Translations under genes and position numbers: made by a program
Notes under the pieces: generated by a model
The model's input: only the letters and a program-made list of their open reading frames with translations
What the model was told of the DNA's origin: nothing
Databases searched by the model: none
NCBI RefSeq assembly: GCF_000003605.2
Contig: NW_003107587.1
Span: 384,939-448,938, forward strand
Length of the DNA: 64,000 bases
From: Saccoglossus kowalevskii
Taxonomy: Eukaryota; Hemichordata; Enteropneusta; Harrimaniidae
Reading direction: 5' to 3'
Shown here: piece after piece, positions 1-13,074 of the stretch
How positions within the stretch are numbered: position 1 is the first letter of the stretch
How the letters are laid out: each line of letters opens with the position of its first letter

Positions 1-757
1 AACCTTAACCTTAAATTTTGAACGACTTCAAACATCGCCACGTCACAGAAATAAATTTGTCGGGAATATTTAGTTTCCACCTCTTTCCCGCCTGCTTTGC
101 AGCTCGATTCTTTTGTGCTGACATGACGTGACAGCCATTTTGAAATTGTGGCACTGGTGGCGCTATTCATTTCGTGTTTCACAGTGTGAAATTTTCTCAG
201 ATATTATTAGGCCAATGAAAAAAATGCGAGTACAGTACCAGCTTTCGGGATAACAACTTATTCAAAATAATGACGCTTCAAATCAAATAAACCAAATCAA
301 CCAGAATTGTACCATTTCAGATATACCGAGCAGGAGTGCAAATCATATGAATACTAAATCATGTCGATCCGTGACCAATAGCAACCATCGAATAATGTTT
401 GAGAATAAACGATAATGCATATCACATAAAACATGACCCTTTAGCCACTTTTGAGTGAAACAAAGTAATTTACATTTTATTACCATCTTGCTGCCGAAAC
501 TTTCTGTTAATGAAACCCATATTTTTGTTATGAGGTCAGTGTCCCTAGCAGTGACTCGGACAGTATTAATATTCCTTGCATACCATTGGCTCAATGTAGA
601 AAATCTTAACTGCTCACACTGAGTGCCAAGCAAGGATTAGCATAACGCTGTTTAAAACAAGAGTAAATCGGACAAGACGAAAACACCGACAGCCTATTTG
701 GACATAAACCATGACCGTGATGTCACCTTCTTGTGTTATGCTGTATCACGGAGAATA

Positions 758-771
758 CCCCCCCCCCCCCC
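758..771. repeat. poly-C run (14 bases)
   Basis: An uninterrupted run of 14 C in AT-rich DNA. Its length is likely variable and may be an assembly estimate. Confidence 0.9.
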
Positions 772-1414
772 AACTAAGGCCAGTACACTCTCCAGAGGGA
801 GTTCAAGAACCACAAGGAATATTTTCTACTAGACTTTAAGACCGATGTTGATCTCCCATGACGACACCCGGCCTTAATACTGAAGTTAGAGTGCAACAGC
901 TTCTTTGATTAAAAAAAAATGACTATTTTCTAGTATGAAGACACGAACTCGGTCTCCTTCGATTATCGAAGTTATGCAGCGACAACTCTACTGACGGAAC
1001 TAAGTAGGCGAGAAGTGAAAAATATAACAAGTGGGCTGTGATTACACTTGCATATATCAGGTGTGTCTTTTACTTCAGCTAATCACTCAATTGTTCATCT
1101 ACACAAAAAAAAACTCACAATCATATTTATGCAGCAATGTTCAACCAGACAATATGTAAATTTAAACAGCAGCCAGTGCTGAAATAGATCAAGGATTTCT
1201 AGAAATCTGTCTATCATGGCATAGCCCATTTCAATAAAAGGGGTACAATTTAAAAAATAAACTCCATGGGCAGGAATGAATCTTATATATATTAAAACTT
1301 GTAGTTTGTAATGCATTACAGCGTTCTGTGTTGTGTTATATTAGTTCAGTTATTGAAAACGCGTAATATTGTGGTTTAGAAAAGAGAATCGCCTCCCCCT
1401 CCAAGTGTATGACT

Positions 1415-1453
1415 TTAGAATCGCCGTGACAATGCGTCCCACGACGATTCTAA
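1415..1453. other. 14-bp-arm hairpin
   Basis: The arms TTAGAATCGCCGTG (1415-1428) and CACGACGATTCTAA (1440-1453) pair at 13 of 14 positions around an 11-nt loop. The motif AGAATCGCC also occurs about 30 bases upstream. No known structured RNA family is recognised. It could be a relic of a small inverted-repeat element or a transcribed stem-loop. Confidence 0.7.
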
Positions 1454-2088
1454 GCCAGAATCTGCTCGGTGTTGATCGGTCTCAATTACCTAGGCACATC
1501 ATACATATTAGCAATACAGGCATGATGAAATAGAAAGCCACGTGGATGTACAACAGAATTACGTATTTGGGTAGGTATATTTCATTGATACGTGCAATAC
1601 ACTAGGTGCGATCAAATATGCAGCGTAATCCAATAATCTATCTGTCCCTGTGTGCTCGATATGATGTGTGTCGAAACGTGATTGTTACTCAGATGAACAG
1701 ACTGAGCTTTAACGAGCGGAATTAAAGCCACTGCTTATTTTTTTTAAAAAAGACTGACGTGACAGAGATATCAGCATTCATCCTACGGAAATCTACTGTT
1801 TTGCTATTGACGCCTGGTTTTTAATATTCAACGTAAACTGAAGGCAGTAGCATAGCATAAGATCGCTAATTTATTGCTCCCATGTGCTGATAGTTGGAAT
1901 AAGCGAATGACACTTGCATGCTTGCTTGTTGCGAGGCCAATAACACTCTCTACAACAATCGGATAATAATCACACCGAGCGTAGGTAAATGTCCGCCCGA
2001 AATATAGCGGATATCATGTTAAACGGAACATAATACTTCAACTCTTAGCGCATGATTCGTCCTAGAAGAATATCAATATTAATTTAAC

Positions 2089-2415
2089 TGCGAGATCTCG
2101 CGAGTTGTGTGAAAGACGCCGCCGAACGTCTGCCGAAAAAATCCAACGATTTGATTTTAAACTCCAATTTCTTTATTTCGTAGCCCACAGTCGAAGGCCA
2201 ATCTCTGACAGGGGAATATTGAGTTTGAATACCCTTACTTCATTGAAATTGACCATCATCAAATGTGTACAGCACATTATTAAGCATGGAAATATCCTCC
2301 AAAATACTTTTGCGCTTGTCGAATCCCACACGATGTTTGTCGCCACATGTTTTTACGTTCGATTTCACGCATAACGCGGAATCTCGCAGTGAACGGAAAA
2401 TGGTCTATTATCAAT
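2089..2415 (+). repeat. dispersed repeat, copy 1
   Basis: This block is clearly related, in opposite orientation, to 55731-56077. Both copies share the terminal palindrome GCGAGATCTCGC (2090-2101 here), the stretch around GCACATTATTAAGCATGGAAA and a terminal stretch TTTTACGTTCGATTTCACGC. The other boundary lies near TGGTCTATTAT. Relative to copy 2, this copy lacks about 30 bases in its distal third. No coding capacity is convincing, although an 89-codon frame crosses it. The family is unclassified; a non-autonomous DNA element is the simplest guess. By-eye divergence of roughly 20-25 percent suggests an old insertion. Confidence 0.8.
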
Positions 2416-4491
2416 ACATTCATTAGAGAAACGCGCACAGACATTTTTTCTGTTTGATTGTATCCACCGCTCCAATGAAACCACATTTTCGAATAGGATG
2501 TGCGCAAAAATAATAAGACCCGTACTCGAGATGAATTATGTGTCGCTGTTATTACAATATAACGACCAATTTGACAGTTCTTAACATATTATAAGTAATT
2601 GATGCATATATGTAATTAATTAGCTCATTTATTCAGCACAGGTCATTATGAATATTACTATTATTGTTGAATATAGGTATCACACAAGTATTGAAAAACT
2701 ATATCAAACTGTTGTAGTTTTCTTAGAATATTACATACAATAGTTATTCGACAAACACAATCAATGACCCACCCGATTGACCTTTAATGGAGGAATTAAT
2801 ATTGTCGATTTGAAAAATATAATGATTTTTCTTTACTGTTGTCTGTTAAATGGAGTTGATTGATATTAGAAATCAATGAGGAACTGTATACGCATTGTGA
2901 TACGATAAAAGAACTACTCACGTGAAACGATTGTCAGTATGACTGCGTTTGATAGGATCTAAATCAGTTTCATTAAAGCCATTGTCAGTGAAAGCGATTT
3001 GGGGACAAAACTATTAATGAGAATGACTACTTACGACTTAGGAATCATTAATGTCCATGTACGCAGGTGAATTCATTAACTTGCAGCCAAGTTCATCACA
3101 TCTCATTGTTTCTTGAAAGATATTCACAATGGGCATGAAATTGACATGCACAATTCCAAATAAAAGTTTATTGTAAAGATAAAAACTAGTCAAGATTAAC
3201 TTGTGCACGCATCTCTCGTATTATGGTCGAGAATAATATACCGTTCCATGGTATTTTATAAGCAAAGTTGTTATTTTTACGAAATATATCAGAGTTAATA
3301 TCCCAACTGTGTTTAGAGGTAACTTTTGCAAAATAGTCAGTGAACCTTCAAATAAGTTTGCAGAACTGTCAAAATGATTGTTTAGTTGGATCTGTAAACT
3401 AGTTTATTATGTTAGAAAACAGTTAGGACATCTTAAATTTGAAGTAAGAAGACCTACACTATATGACAAGATATCGCTTGGTACAGCGTAACATGTGGAT
3501 GCGAAGAATCATCTATGCATTAGTTGGTCGGGACTCTGCTCTTACTAACTCTACTCCCGATAAGATGCAGAGTGTCACCACCTCTTAACCAGAACACACG
3601 TACAAACATTTCACATCACAAGAATATCGAATTTTGATAGATAACATTCTATTTTTTCTTATATGCGCACGGTAACTATAATACACATGTAATGCTATCA
3701 CTGTCATAGGAAGGTTGTTTGCTGTGATATTCGGGGATTTCAATTAATCCGATTTACAATTTGTGATACTAGAACACCTGAGCTCAATAATTTATTTAGC
3801 TTCAGATGATAGAGTGATTTAATTTCATTGCAGATTCGTTATCCTTATACTGGCGTCATGTGCGATTATTAGTTTGTACTTCTATATCGTACAAACACGG
3901 TCAACTGTACAATGAACATTACTACTGTACCATTGGTAGTATTTTGTTATGGTTAACTACATGCGAATATATGAAGTTTTACAAATCACAAAATATAAAC
4001 TTTTTATTTTTGCCTTAAACTGTGAGCTGCATGTAAAGTTCGAAATAAATGTGCTTAATACATGGTGCTAGTGCGTAATGTCACAGTATCGACAAGACAT
4101 AATAATATTGAAGTGATACCGGGCGCGCTGGGGGTAAGGTAATTTAAGTATGTAACCTGCCACTGAAGAGAACGATTGGTATGTGATTGTAGATGCGTTT
4201 ATACTGTTTCAACAAACGAAAGAACATTGGATGTAAACGTTAATACTATCTCACACTCCAAAGTGATAAACCCATGGGCATTGAAACAAAGGTTATCCTA
4301 CAATTGTGAGACACTCTCGCATCACTTCAAAAAGATTATTATACTGAAGAAACATAATATTGTGGTTAAATGCAAGACGGTTGTTATACAAACGTATTCT
4401 CATCCACTAAATACACAAATACCAAACAGCTAGATACCAGACAAAAATTCACAATTTTACGAATCAGTATAGACGAATACGGATTTATTCA
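2416..4491. other. intergenic, nothing recognised
   Basis: AT-rich sequence with only short, compositionally random open frames. No repeats, splice-site pairs or RNA-gene signatures were recognised. Confidence 0.6.
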
Positions 4492-4722
4492 TCAGAATCT
4501 GTTTGAATCCTCGTTCGCAAAGGCGTTGATAACCACAGTTTCCAGGATGCGCTTGGGTCCGGGTGGTGGTGCTTCCGATGCAATAACAAACTTACGATAT
4601 ATTCTGAGACGTGTTGCGTGATTGTACTCTATTATTACCAAACCAAAGGTTTCTTTCAAAACCGTTTCACTTACGCAAATCAGAACAGAATGCGGGAATC
4701 CATGGCCCCCATCCCGATGTGT
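4492..4722 (-). CDS. candidate terminal exon, unknown protein
   Basis: An open frame of 76 codons plus stop without an internal methionine, so it would have to be an exon. Its last third looks the most coding-like: a proline-rich APPPGPKR segment followed by ILETVVINAFANEDSNRF and TGA, using many C-ending codons. A possible acceptor (GTCTCAG) would start the exon at base 4603. An AATAAA (4484-4489, minus strand) follows the stop almost at once, which is unusually close. The opposite strand is also open here (4370-4621), ending in a glycine-rich LGPGGGASD segment, so the strand is not settled. No family is recognised. It may be a real exon, a gene remnant or a chance open frame in a GC-richer islet that continues to about 4870. 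Confidence 0.28.
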   Translation of the reverse strand, partial: THRDGGHGFPHSVLICVSETVLKETFGLVIIEYNHATRLRIYRKFVIASEAPPPGPKRILETVVINAFANEDSNRF

Positions 4723-7700
4723 TCACACTTCCGGCGTTTACGGATGTAATAATTATAACAGACCACTTTGATCGATGCACATCACAAAGCGAGACTGGCC
4801 GGCAACTGGGTACAAGCAAGACGTCTGTTGTCATGGAGGCAAATACAGACATGCCAGTCTGTTCATAGAGCTCTATTTTTTTTAGCTTCATTGTCTCGAC
4901 TGTTGGTATTCGTTAAAAGAGAATCTTTTTTTGGGATTAGTACATCCACAAAGAGCAGGAAAAATGTAATACTAAAAATATTAAAAATTGAGTTTGTCCA
5001 ATTGAATGCTCCGCTTATCAATGGCCTTTAGCACAGGCTAAGACAGGTTAAGAACGGGATAAACCTGATCCGTTTTTGAGAATCAATCTAGATCATTAGC
5101 ACGAGCTAACGAAGTGTACGCGAACGCTTAGCTCGGATAGAGCGCCCAAAACGCCAATGTATTCAATTTTCGTTTGTTGATTTACTATTCATAACTATTC
5201 ATTTCGGTATGGCCGATTTTATGCTTCACGAGAAGCCTGGAATTGATATGAGCTGATAGTATGGGCTGGTTGACAAAAACGGGACCCTTCAGAAGAGTTG
5301 GTGAAGTCAATAAGTCTGGTTGCAGAGCCGAAGCACATCACCATGCATGTTCAAATTGCATCCTACATTCGGTATGGCGTGCAAGCGTAATTCCGTATAT
5401 CTGACTTCCCCGGAAAGTGGTATATTCCACAGATCCACAGGATGTGAAGAATTTTAATTTAAATATATAGTAAACTGTTGTAATATTGTATCACCGCAAT
5501 CTGATGAGAATATCAATGCACAACTTGCAACTGTGTTGCGTTACCATCGTATTGAAAGAGCCGTATTCTTTCAGCATGATATCTACAACTCCATTTAAGA
5601 AAATGGAAACTCAATAACTGAATTCAATAACATCAAAAAAGATTCAGCAAAATAGTTCTGTTCAAATACAAGTAGGACACATGATTAAATTGCTTAGCCT
5701 GTTTGTTTATGTGTGTAAAAACACAGTTCCTAATGATTCTAATATAGACGAGGAAATGTTTTGAATTACAATTGCACTGTTTGAACAGCTGATTAGGATG
5801 TAAAAAAGCGAAGCAAATAAATGAAAACGTTAAACACCGAGAGAAGTACATGTACAATCAACTCGAATTCGTTTCTGGGTTGCAAATTACATCTAGGGAG
5901 TGAGTGAATATATCCACCACAACACGTAAAGTAAATAACTTTATTGACAACGAATCATAAACATCACCTCGCTTCTCCTTCAATGCAATGCAAAACAAAT
6001 TGCAATGCCCTGTATGTAGTGATGGACCGTGTCACGAATACATATAGAATAATGGCGCATACAAAGAGCGATTCAAGTGTTGCTGAACTGTCTGTGTATC
6101 GTATTAGTCTCCGTTTAATAGCAAAATAAATTGAAGTCCCACAGCTTAGCTATTACAATTTTGATGGGTTCTATGGATTTATAGTCGAGCTTACGTGGTG
6201 CCGAGTGCTGAATACTGAAATGGAAATGTACTACGCGATACGTGAACTGGTATTGATTGAGCTGGCGGTGGTGCTTTTTTGACGCATCACGTCGTGGGAA
6301 TTTAATCATCACATTTATGTTATGATTCCTGCTTCGCTGGGCGGCGGAGTGGGTGGGTTGGTGTGAAGGTGTGGGTGGATGTGTGGGTGTGTTTGTTTGT
6401 GGGTGAGATGGTTGAGCGTCCATAACCCCAACACGTATAATCCATTGCATGAATCTCCGTGCCATCCATGTGAAACTACGCCTCGTTCGACTACAAAATT
6501 ACAATATGTCTTGCACAATACCGATTTATTTCTAATATTATCACTATATATTTTTTTCTGAAATAACCCTAGGAAAAGGGGGAATATTACGTGGATCTTA
6601 TTTATATCATTTTCACTAAAACGGACGATACCACGGCGTGTCAATGGTTAATATCGTAATTCGACAAATTTGGTAAAATAAAAACGTGTTGCTTAATGAA
6701 ATGACTTCGCACACCTAATTAATGTATATTAATATGACTCTGTTTCATCTAAAAGTCGGTCAGTAGCATCAACATATATAAAAGATAATTAGTCGAGATC
6801 AGTTACCATATCAGATCGTAGTTATGAATATATATTTGAATTCCATACATGACACGCAGAAACGTATATAAAATATCATCCCTAAGTGACACCAAATCAT
6901 TTGCACATGTCTGCGTTTACTAGTTTATCATACCTCTGATAAGACCCTATGCTTCTTTCCTCTTCATTACTTGATAAATCAACCCAGCTTAGACATGCCT
7001 ACCTAGACGATGGACTCGATGTGTTCAGTGTTATTATCACGTTAATGATGACAGACACATGAATTCCCCATGTGCTGTTAAAGAAGATATATTGTCAACA
7101 CGTGTAATCAGTAATTAACTTCTTATCAGCTACGCGGCAGACTTCACGCTCGTGGGCGCCAATCTCGATCGACGATTACTCCAATATGTCGAATACTCTT
7201 CCCGATACAATATAACAGTTCATATGTTCTCAGAAGAGCAATCATTATCTTTCCACGGAAACATATTTTCTTTCTTTCTTCTGGGCAGCGTCGTGTCAAA
7301 AACCTTCGATTTGTTTGTGGCATGATTTCCCACAGAAACAATGTTTCGTATACTAACCGGGCGACCACCATAAGCGCACTTCAGCAAGTTATGATAAATA
7401 CCGACCATGTTTACTGCAAAAATCGTCAAGTTTGTCATTGAATAGTGTATGTCAATACAAAAACCTTAATTAATGTTGCATCAAGTTGAACAAGTTTTTT
7501 TTCGGATTTTTTTTCTACCGTATTTTCTTTTGTTTCAAGCGATTCATCATCGACAGTAGTATATGTATGGCTTGAAACATTCTATTCCCTTAATGTTATA
7601 ACCGCACAAAACAGTATTGACAATTAAGTATGTGAATGCTGTCGTTCGTTAGAACTCAAGATTAGTGTTAAGGCAGAGATTAACTCCGATAATTCCTTGC

Positions 7701-10700
7701 CTCATAGGCTTAATCTGTGAATATACTGATTACAGTTCTGAGCTGCGATAAATAGATATTGATGCAATTAACACGCAAGCACGTCGCAACGAGTCTGACA
7801 TATGTTTTTTTTTTAAAAAAAACAAACATTTCGTTTTGTAGCGAGAACAAATATACACAAGTCGGTGTCCAATAGTTTAAGGTAGTTTTACAAGAGAAAG
7901 CGAATTAATTAAATAATCTGTAATTGAGACATTCACTGAAAGTTACTAAGTATGATTTTATAACAACCTATACAATGTCTGAAAGCTTAGATATAGACAA
8001 ATATGGCAGTACATATGACGTACCAGTGTTTGTATAAGTGATTACCCGATGGCAAATTCTGCTGCAATAGTCATTTAGTCGTAACTGACAAACAAAGGCA
8101 GTATATAAACAAAACCGACACGTGCTTGTCTGGCATATAGCATTTCGAATGTCCTTTGCAATTCTTGTGTCATTCATTTGACTAAACCTTGTATTTATTC
8201 CCTGTTGTTACCTAAATATATGTCGCTGTTATTATAACAAAGCGACGCGACATGACACCATGAACATCAAAATCATGAACATTTGTTTTCTTTGACCTTG
8301 GCTGCGTCTCACTCTGTCTCTGATTGAACTCAGATAAATGTGTTTTGTAATTTATTTACGTAATACTCTTTTTATCGAAATTATCACAAAAAACAAAACA
8401 GATATGTCATTTGCAAGTTGAAATGACCAAAAATGCATCTTCATTTCTGGACAACCCCATTCGGGGGGAATTCCGTCACATGGGATTGAAAATTGAAAAG
8501 CATTCAGCTTGGATTGCAAACGTTTTAGTTTATTATTCACTTTTTAATGAATTGACAGAGAATCATCTTATTAACCTTTTCAACATAAGCTTATCGCGCA
8601 GTCTTGTGAATGTCCAGTGTATAATTATATTGCCACTCGTCACAATATATAATTAACTGTTACATAATATTACTACTTTTACGATTTACAATGGTTTGGT
8701 GCGTACTAGTCTCGATCATAACACGCCCCCCCGGAATGACACAGAGATGGCAAATATACAGAACTAATATATAATGCTAACCGAGGAACCTAACAAATTC
8801 ATATGTAATTATCAGAACAATCTATACTTGATTTATGACTTCGTACCTAAAGTTCTATATACAACTGTATTTCATCTTCGACTTTGCATATACCATGACA
8901 TTTGATAATAAATTAGGGAAGCATATAACCGTAATATTATGCGTCAGATAAAAAATGAAATAGATTACATTGCTTCATCTACATGATTGACTGCGATACG
9001 CGATACCGTATCATTTGGCATCGCAAAGAAATTGCATTATTACAATTCAATAGATTTAATATTTAAAGGAAGATGAAACAATGCATATATTGATTGGTTT
9101 CTGCTATGTTTATGCAGTTTAGTATAACAATATATTCGAAAGAAAGAAACGTTTACATATAACGTTAATATATTCTATTTATTGTTGAAATATATTGTTT
9201 TCCTCAATGTATGAGGTTTGATTTGTTTTTTATTTTGGTTGTACATTACTTATGCATATGATTTTTAAATAATATATCTGCAAATTAATCTGGATGCTGT
9301 ATGGTGCAAATAAAATATCTGTAGATCCGAGTTTGAAGCAGCGAGAAGGTGTTTTTACAAATGAGGAATCAACTATTTCAGAGCAGACCTCAAGTAGTGT
9401 TAGGAATCGAGGAATACTATATAGCGTCACACATGAGTATGCTGCCTTTTTTACACTTCACTGCCAACTGTATAAAGAAACACCGTATTCGATATAATTT
9501 TAATGAATACCATGCCAGGTTTTACGCCTCTTAAGTTCTTCATTACATTTTCACTATGAATAAAACCCTATTTAATCCCTAATGTTCGTATTGCTCCATG
9601 ATATATGCTATCTGTTGCTGTTATAACCAACATGTATACCAATTCATTTACTCAGAGGAACTGATTAGTATAAAAATATATATTCCAGTCAAATACGTTT
9701 TGGAAAAAAATATCCATTATCCACTTTACAATGCTCAAAGCTGTTTATGTCTCTACCATTGATCTGCACCTGTGGGCAAAGAACTTTAATGCTCGGAATT
9801 TACGTTTCTAAATTAATTTGCCCAAATGGAATCTGCGTTAATGGGCAAACACGCGGAATTTATGATTAGATTACTGACATGATCTTATGAACAGCGATGA
9901 CTTTGTCATTGTGAAATGAACAATCTGTTTGCATGGAATACGACAAAAGGTTCACTTATTGGTTACTGTGATTATTAATAAGCAATCCACTATATACTTT
10001 ATAATACATCTAACGTCTTTAAAAAAACGAGAAGTATAACAGTGCTATATTTACTATAATATTTTTTCCTCATCAATGCTGGTCGGAAAATCAAAGGTGT
10101 ATTCTATGTATAAGCAGTACGAAAAGGAGTTCTAATCTCTTTATATAACACGGGACTTAGCGCATCTACAACATTTTAAAATGTTTTTAACGTAGACTAG
10201 ATTTGCTAATGAAATTTTAGTCAAGCAACATCACTACTCGAAACACCTCATTGAAAGAAAGGAGAACCATGGGTGCCTTTCACCAATACAAGCTGTTACA
10301 ACTTCGGAATACGTGTATTTACATATTATATTACAAATATAACTGAACTAAGTAATATAATACCAGTGTACCTAACAAGGCGCAAAACTGGATTATATGT
10401 CTGGCCACTTGTCAATGAGAATGCAGAAAGAAATGAACACATTAATGATGCATTGTGGTAGATATGTTTCTTAGTATATTTCTCCCTTCCACTTTTTCCT
10501 AGTAAATGTATTGTAACTGAATACAATGCTGACAGAGATACATACATATGACATATGATTAAATGTGAATTTAATCTGGCGAATTTGCATTCTTTTAAGC
10601 ATATTCATATATTAGACGGTAATTTAATAATTACCTATCAGTATCATACACTTTTTCTTTGAAATTCGTTTCGCAGCCCATGCCATGTAATAGGCGATAC

Positions 10701-12234
10701 ATTCATATTTTATTGTTGCTTCAAGTGTCCAGTGATTTTATTGGAGATTTATTTCATTGTGCTTTTCACACACCTAATAGTAACGTGGGTTGGTAATGAA
10801 TAATTTAGATGACCAGAGGGTAATACCTGATCCAAATAAATTCAATTAACGCGATGACACACTGCTGATATCCATTTATACTCCGAAAAGGTCGGATGCT
10901 TTCATCTACTTTTTTTTCTATAGTGCCGAAAATTTATCGCGCGGGTACGCTCGTATGATTTATGCAAACATCCGTGCTCTTACTCAACATGCTTTGACGC
11001 GTGATCAACCACGATGAAGAGACAGCGGTCACCGAACAATGCTGTTATCGTTTACTGACACGCTACACGTTTTTAAAAGATTTTGCTCTTATATTTCGAT
11101 TAGCCATATGTCTACATCTCATATACTGTAAATCGTATTTGATAGAACAACTTTTTATTTTATTGCAAAAGAATAAGTTTAATTTTTCCGCCATACTATT
11201 TGATCAGTTAATTGCATGTGCACATTCTCACAAATAAAAGTCATCAACGATTAAAAAATTGCCGTGACTTTTAGTACTATTCCAAAACGACCATTTAGAA
11301 CCATTAATAGTACACATATAATTGAGTTAAACTTGTTAATCAACTCATTGTCTGCTATAGTCTGGAATGCAATAAATTATACAATTGTTTTGTATTCTAG
11401 ATAAGACATTCGTGGGCAGCATAATATACATCCATTTAAATACAGAGAAGCGAAAAGGCCAAAAAGAAGTCTCGTAGCGCTCTCGTTCACAGCGAGATAG
11501 TGGCAGCCATTTGTCTCTCTCTCTATATATATACGGTATTAGAGGAATTAAGACACAGCTACATGATCATTGACAAATTCAACCTATCCCCTCTACATAT
11601 ACTTTGTATTGAGCACTTTTGTTTTGGAATAATAGACTCTCATATCTACACTACACTACACTATTCACTCACAGTTCAGGAAGTGACGTATACCAATTGC
11701 TTCACTGTGTAGTCGGCAAACGAGATATATAAACATTAACTACATTTCTAGTTTTTTTTCTGGTGGTGTTTCACCTCGGTTCAATGTGAAAGTATAAATG
11801 AATGGCATACGATATTTCAAATATATCTTTCGACATTACAAAAAGTTAACCTAAGATTTCTTTGCGACAATTACAAATTGCCATTCCATTCACCATTCAA
11901 ACACCGTTTACGTACGTTTATAACTAAAAAAGGTGTTGAACTTGATGAATTGACATTGACGAGCTTAATCTATGCCTAATGGGTTTTGCACCTTGCGTAA
12001 GTCTGTATTACACGCGCAACAAACACACGTCTCGTATGGAGGATAATTATGTGATTCTAATTTCTTGTGGAACTCTCATTATCGCATGCAATGACGTCAC
12101 TCTGCAATACATCTGGGAATCTAACATCTATTCCCCCTGTGATTAAATGGCTTAACTCACTCGAAGCTTTGAAACGTATTTTTCTCGATAACATATTGTG
12201 TTTTTCAGTCGCTTACACGACATATATAATATGT
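4723..12234. other. long intergenic tract
   Basis: No gene recognised in 7.5 kb. Bases 4723-4870 continue the GC-richer islet and are open in three frames without a recognisable product. A G-rich tract at 6339-6403 is listed separately. A short imperfect stem-loop (GTCGCT ... AGCGAC) lies near 8222-8248. The rest is AT-rich with frequent stops on both strands. Confidence 0.55.
6339..6403 (+). other. G-rich tract, quadruplex-capable
   Basis: Six GGG runs (6339, 6351, 6355, 6373, 6385, 6401) fall within 65 bases on the plus strand. Several sets of four are close enough to form an intramolecular quadruplex. The tract grades into a degenerate GTGGGTG repeat. On the minus strand it produces a low-complexity His/Pro/Thr-rich open frame (6115-6465), better explained by the repeat than by a gene. 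Confidence 0.6.
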
Positions 12235-12465
12235 TCACCCGGCAGACAATTCCCGCTGCTTCCCGCCGATAACAGGCGTTATGAATAGTGATACGAGCCA
12301 TGCACAGACGGTCTGTAAGATCAGCAAGGCGGCGTTGTTCCCTGGAGTACGATTCATCCATCTTGTCTGAATAAGATTTGCATAGTCTTGGAGTGTTGTA
12401 AAAGCATACAAAACGAAGACGGAACGTAATTGTGTCTCATCTTTAGGGTAATCAACTTTGCACAA
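12235..12465 (-). CDS. unassigned open frame(s) in GC-rich islet
   Basis: A GC-richer islet is open in two minus-strand frames. One (12235-12465) has a leucine/alanine-rich segment (ALLILQTVCAWLVSLFITPV) that could span a membrane. The other has a charged segment (EQRRLADLTDRL) and is uninterrupted to 12152. The sequence CCGG followed by GTGAAC on the minus strand, near 12238, could be a weak splice donor. No family is recognised in either frame. Exon, old gene fragment and chance are all possible. The two frames cannot both be the coding one. Confidence 0.2.
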   Translation of the reverse strand: MCKVDYPKDETQLRSVFVLYAFTTLQDYANLIQTRWMNRTPGNNAALLILQTVCAWLVSLFITPVIGGKQRELSAG

Positions 12466-12960
12466 AGTATGACTTAAGTTCTTGCGATCTCAACAAGGTG
12501 TAAACAAATTTAAAGCCCCACGACGGAGAGTATACACCGGTCCATTATTATGCCCCGTGGGCCTGACAGCCAATAAGATTCATACACGCATTGTATTCGA
12601 TTTTCTACCTCCCGGGAAATGTCATTATGATATCTTCGCCATTTCATTCCAGATCTTTAGTTCTTGGAATCATTTCTTCGGAGATATCAAAGCTTTTCAA
12701 GAGCTCGTGACTTGTTATCACAAAACCCCAATTGGATGATAGTAAATCTTTTAGATCAATTACATTTAGACGATCATCATCTTGGTTTTAATGCAAAATG
12801 GACAACCATAAACCGTTTTAGACGTTATCGACAGCACATGCGTTGAATATTTCGCTGATAATCAGCTGTTTTTTATTACATTTTAAAAATTGTGCACAAA
12901 AAGACATTTAATTAACATCATTCGTTTACGCGTACGCATGCGAAAAACTGATATACAAAT
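12466..12960. other. intergenic
   Basis: A plus-strand 85-codon open frame (12482-12739) shows no recognisable domain. A TACGCATGCG motif resembling an NRF1 half site lies about 20-30 bases upstream of the small open frame at 12961. Confidence 0.5.
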
Positions 12961-13074
12961 ATGGCCGCCATCGTGGTTGCAGATAATGTCGTATCTAATA
13001 CAAATCGACTTGCGTCAAAGAAGACAAAGTGTGCCAGAAAGAATGCACTAACTCATTTTAGCGATTACTTGTAG
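12961..13074 (+). CDS. possible small ORF, 37 residues
   Basis: The frame starts ATGGCCGCC and runs 37 codons to TAG. It begins MAAIVVADNVV and is lysine-rich in the middle. The start overlaps the motif ATGGCCGCCAT, which also resembles a YY1-type site, so the apparent start may reflect that motif instead. An NRF1-like half site lies just upstream. There is no recognisable homologue or signal peptide. It may be a micropeptide, a first exon or chance. Confidence 0.17.
   Translation: MAAIVVADNVVSNTNRLASKKTKCARKNALTHFSDYL

Larger units (their letters stand above)
1..2088. other. intergenic, no gene seen
   Basis: AT-rich DNA without a convincing gene; short open frames here look random in composition. 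It holds a 14-base C run (758-771), a small perfect palindrome at 958-972 and the strong hairpin listed separately at 1415-1453. A self-complementary T-run/A-run lies near 1739-1752, a motif that recurs near 7805, 18065 and 32600. Confidence 0.6.

Noticed and set aside
1-20. AACCTTAACCTTAAA at the window start resembling a telomere-type repeat
   Set aside because: Only two imperfect units, not the animal TTAGGG pattern, and cut by the window edge.
6115-6644. His/Pro/Thr-rich minus-strand frames of 116 and 109 codons
   Set aside because: The proline-threonine-histidine part comes from the degenerate GGGTGTG tract; the rest has no domain.
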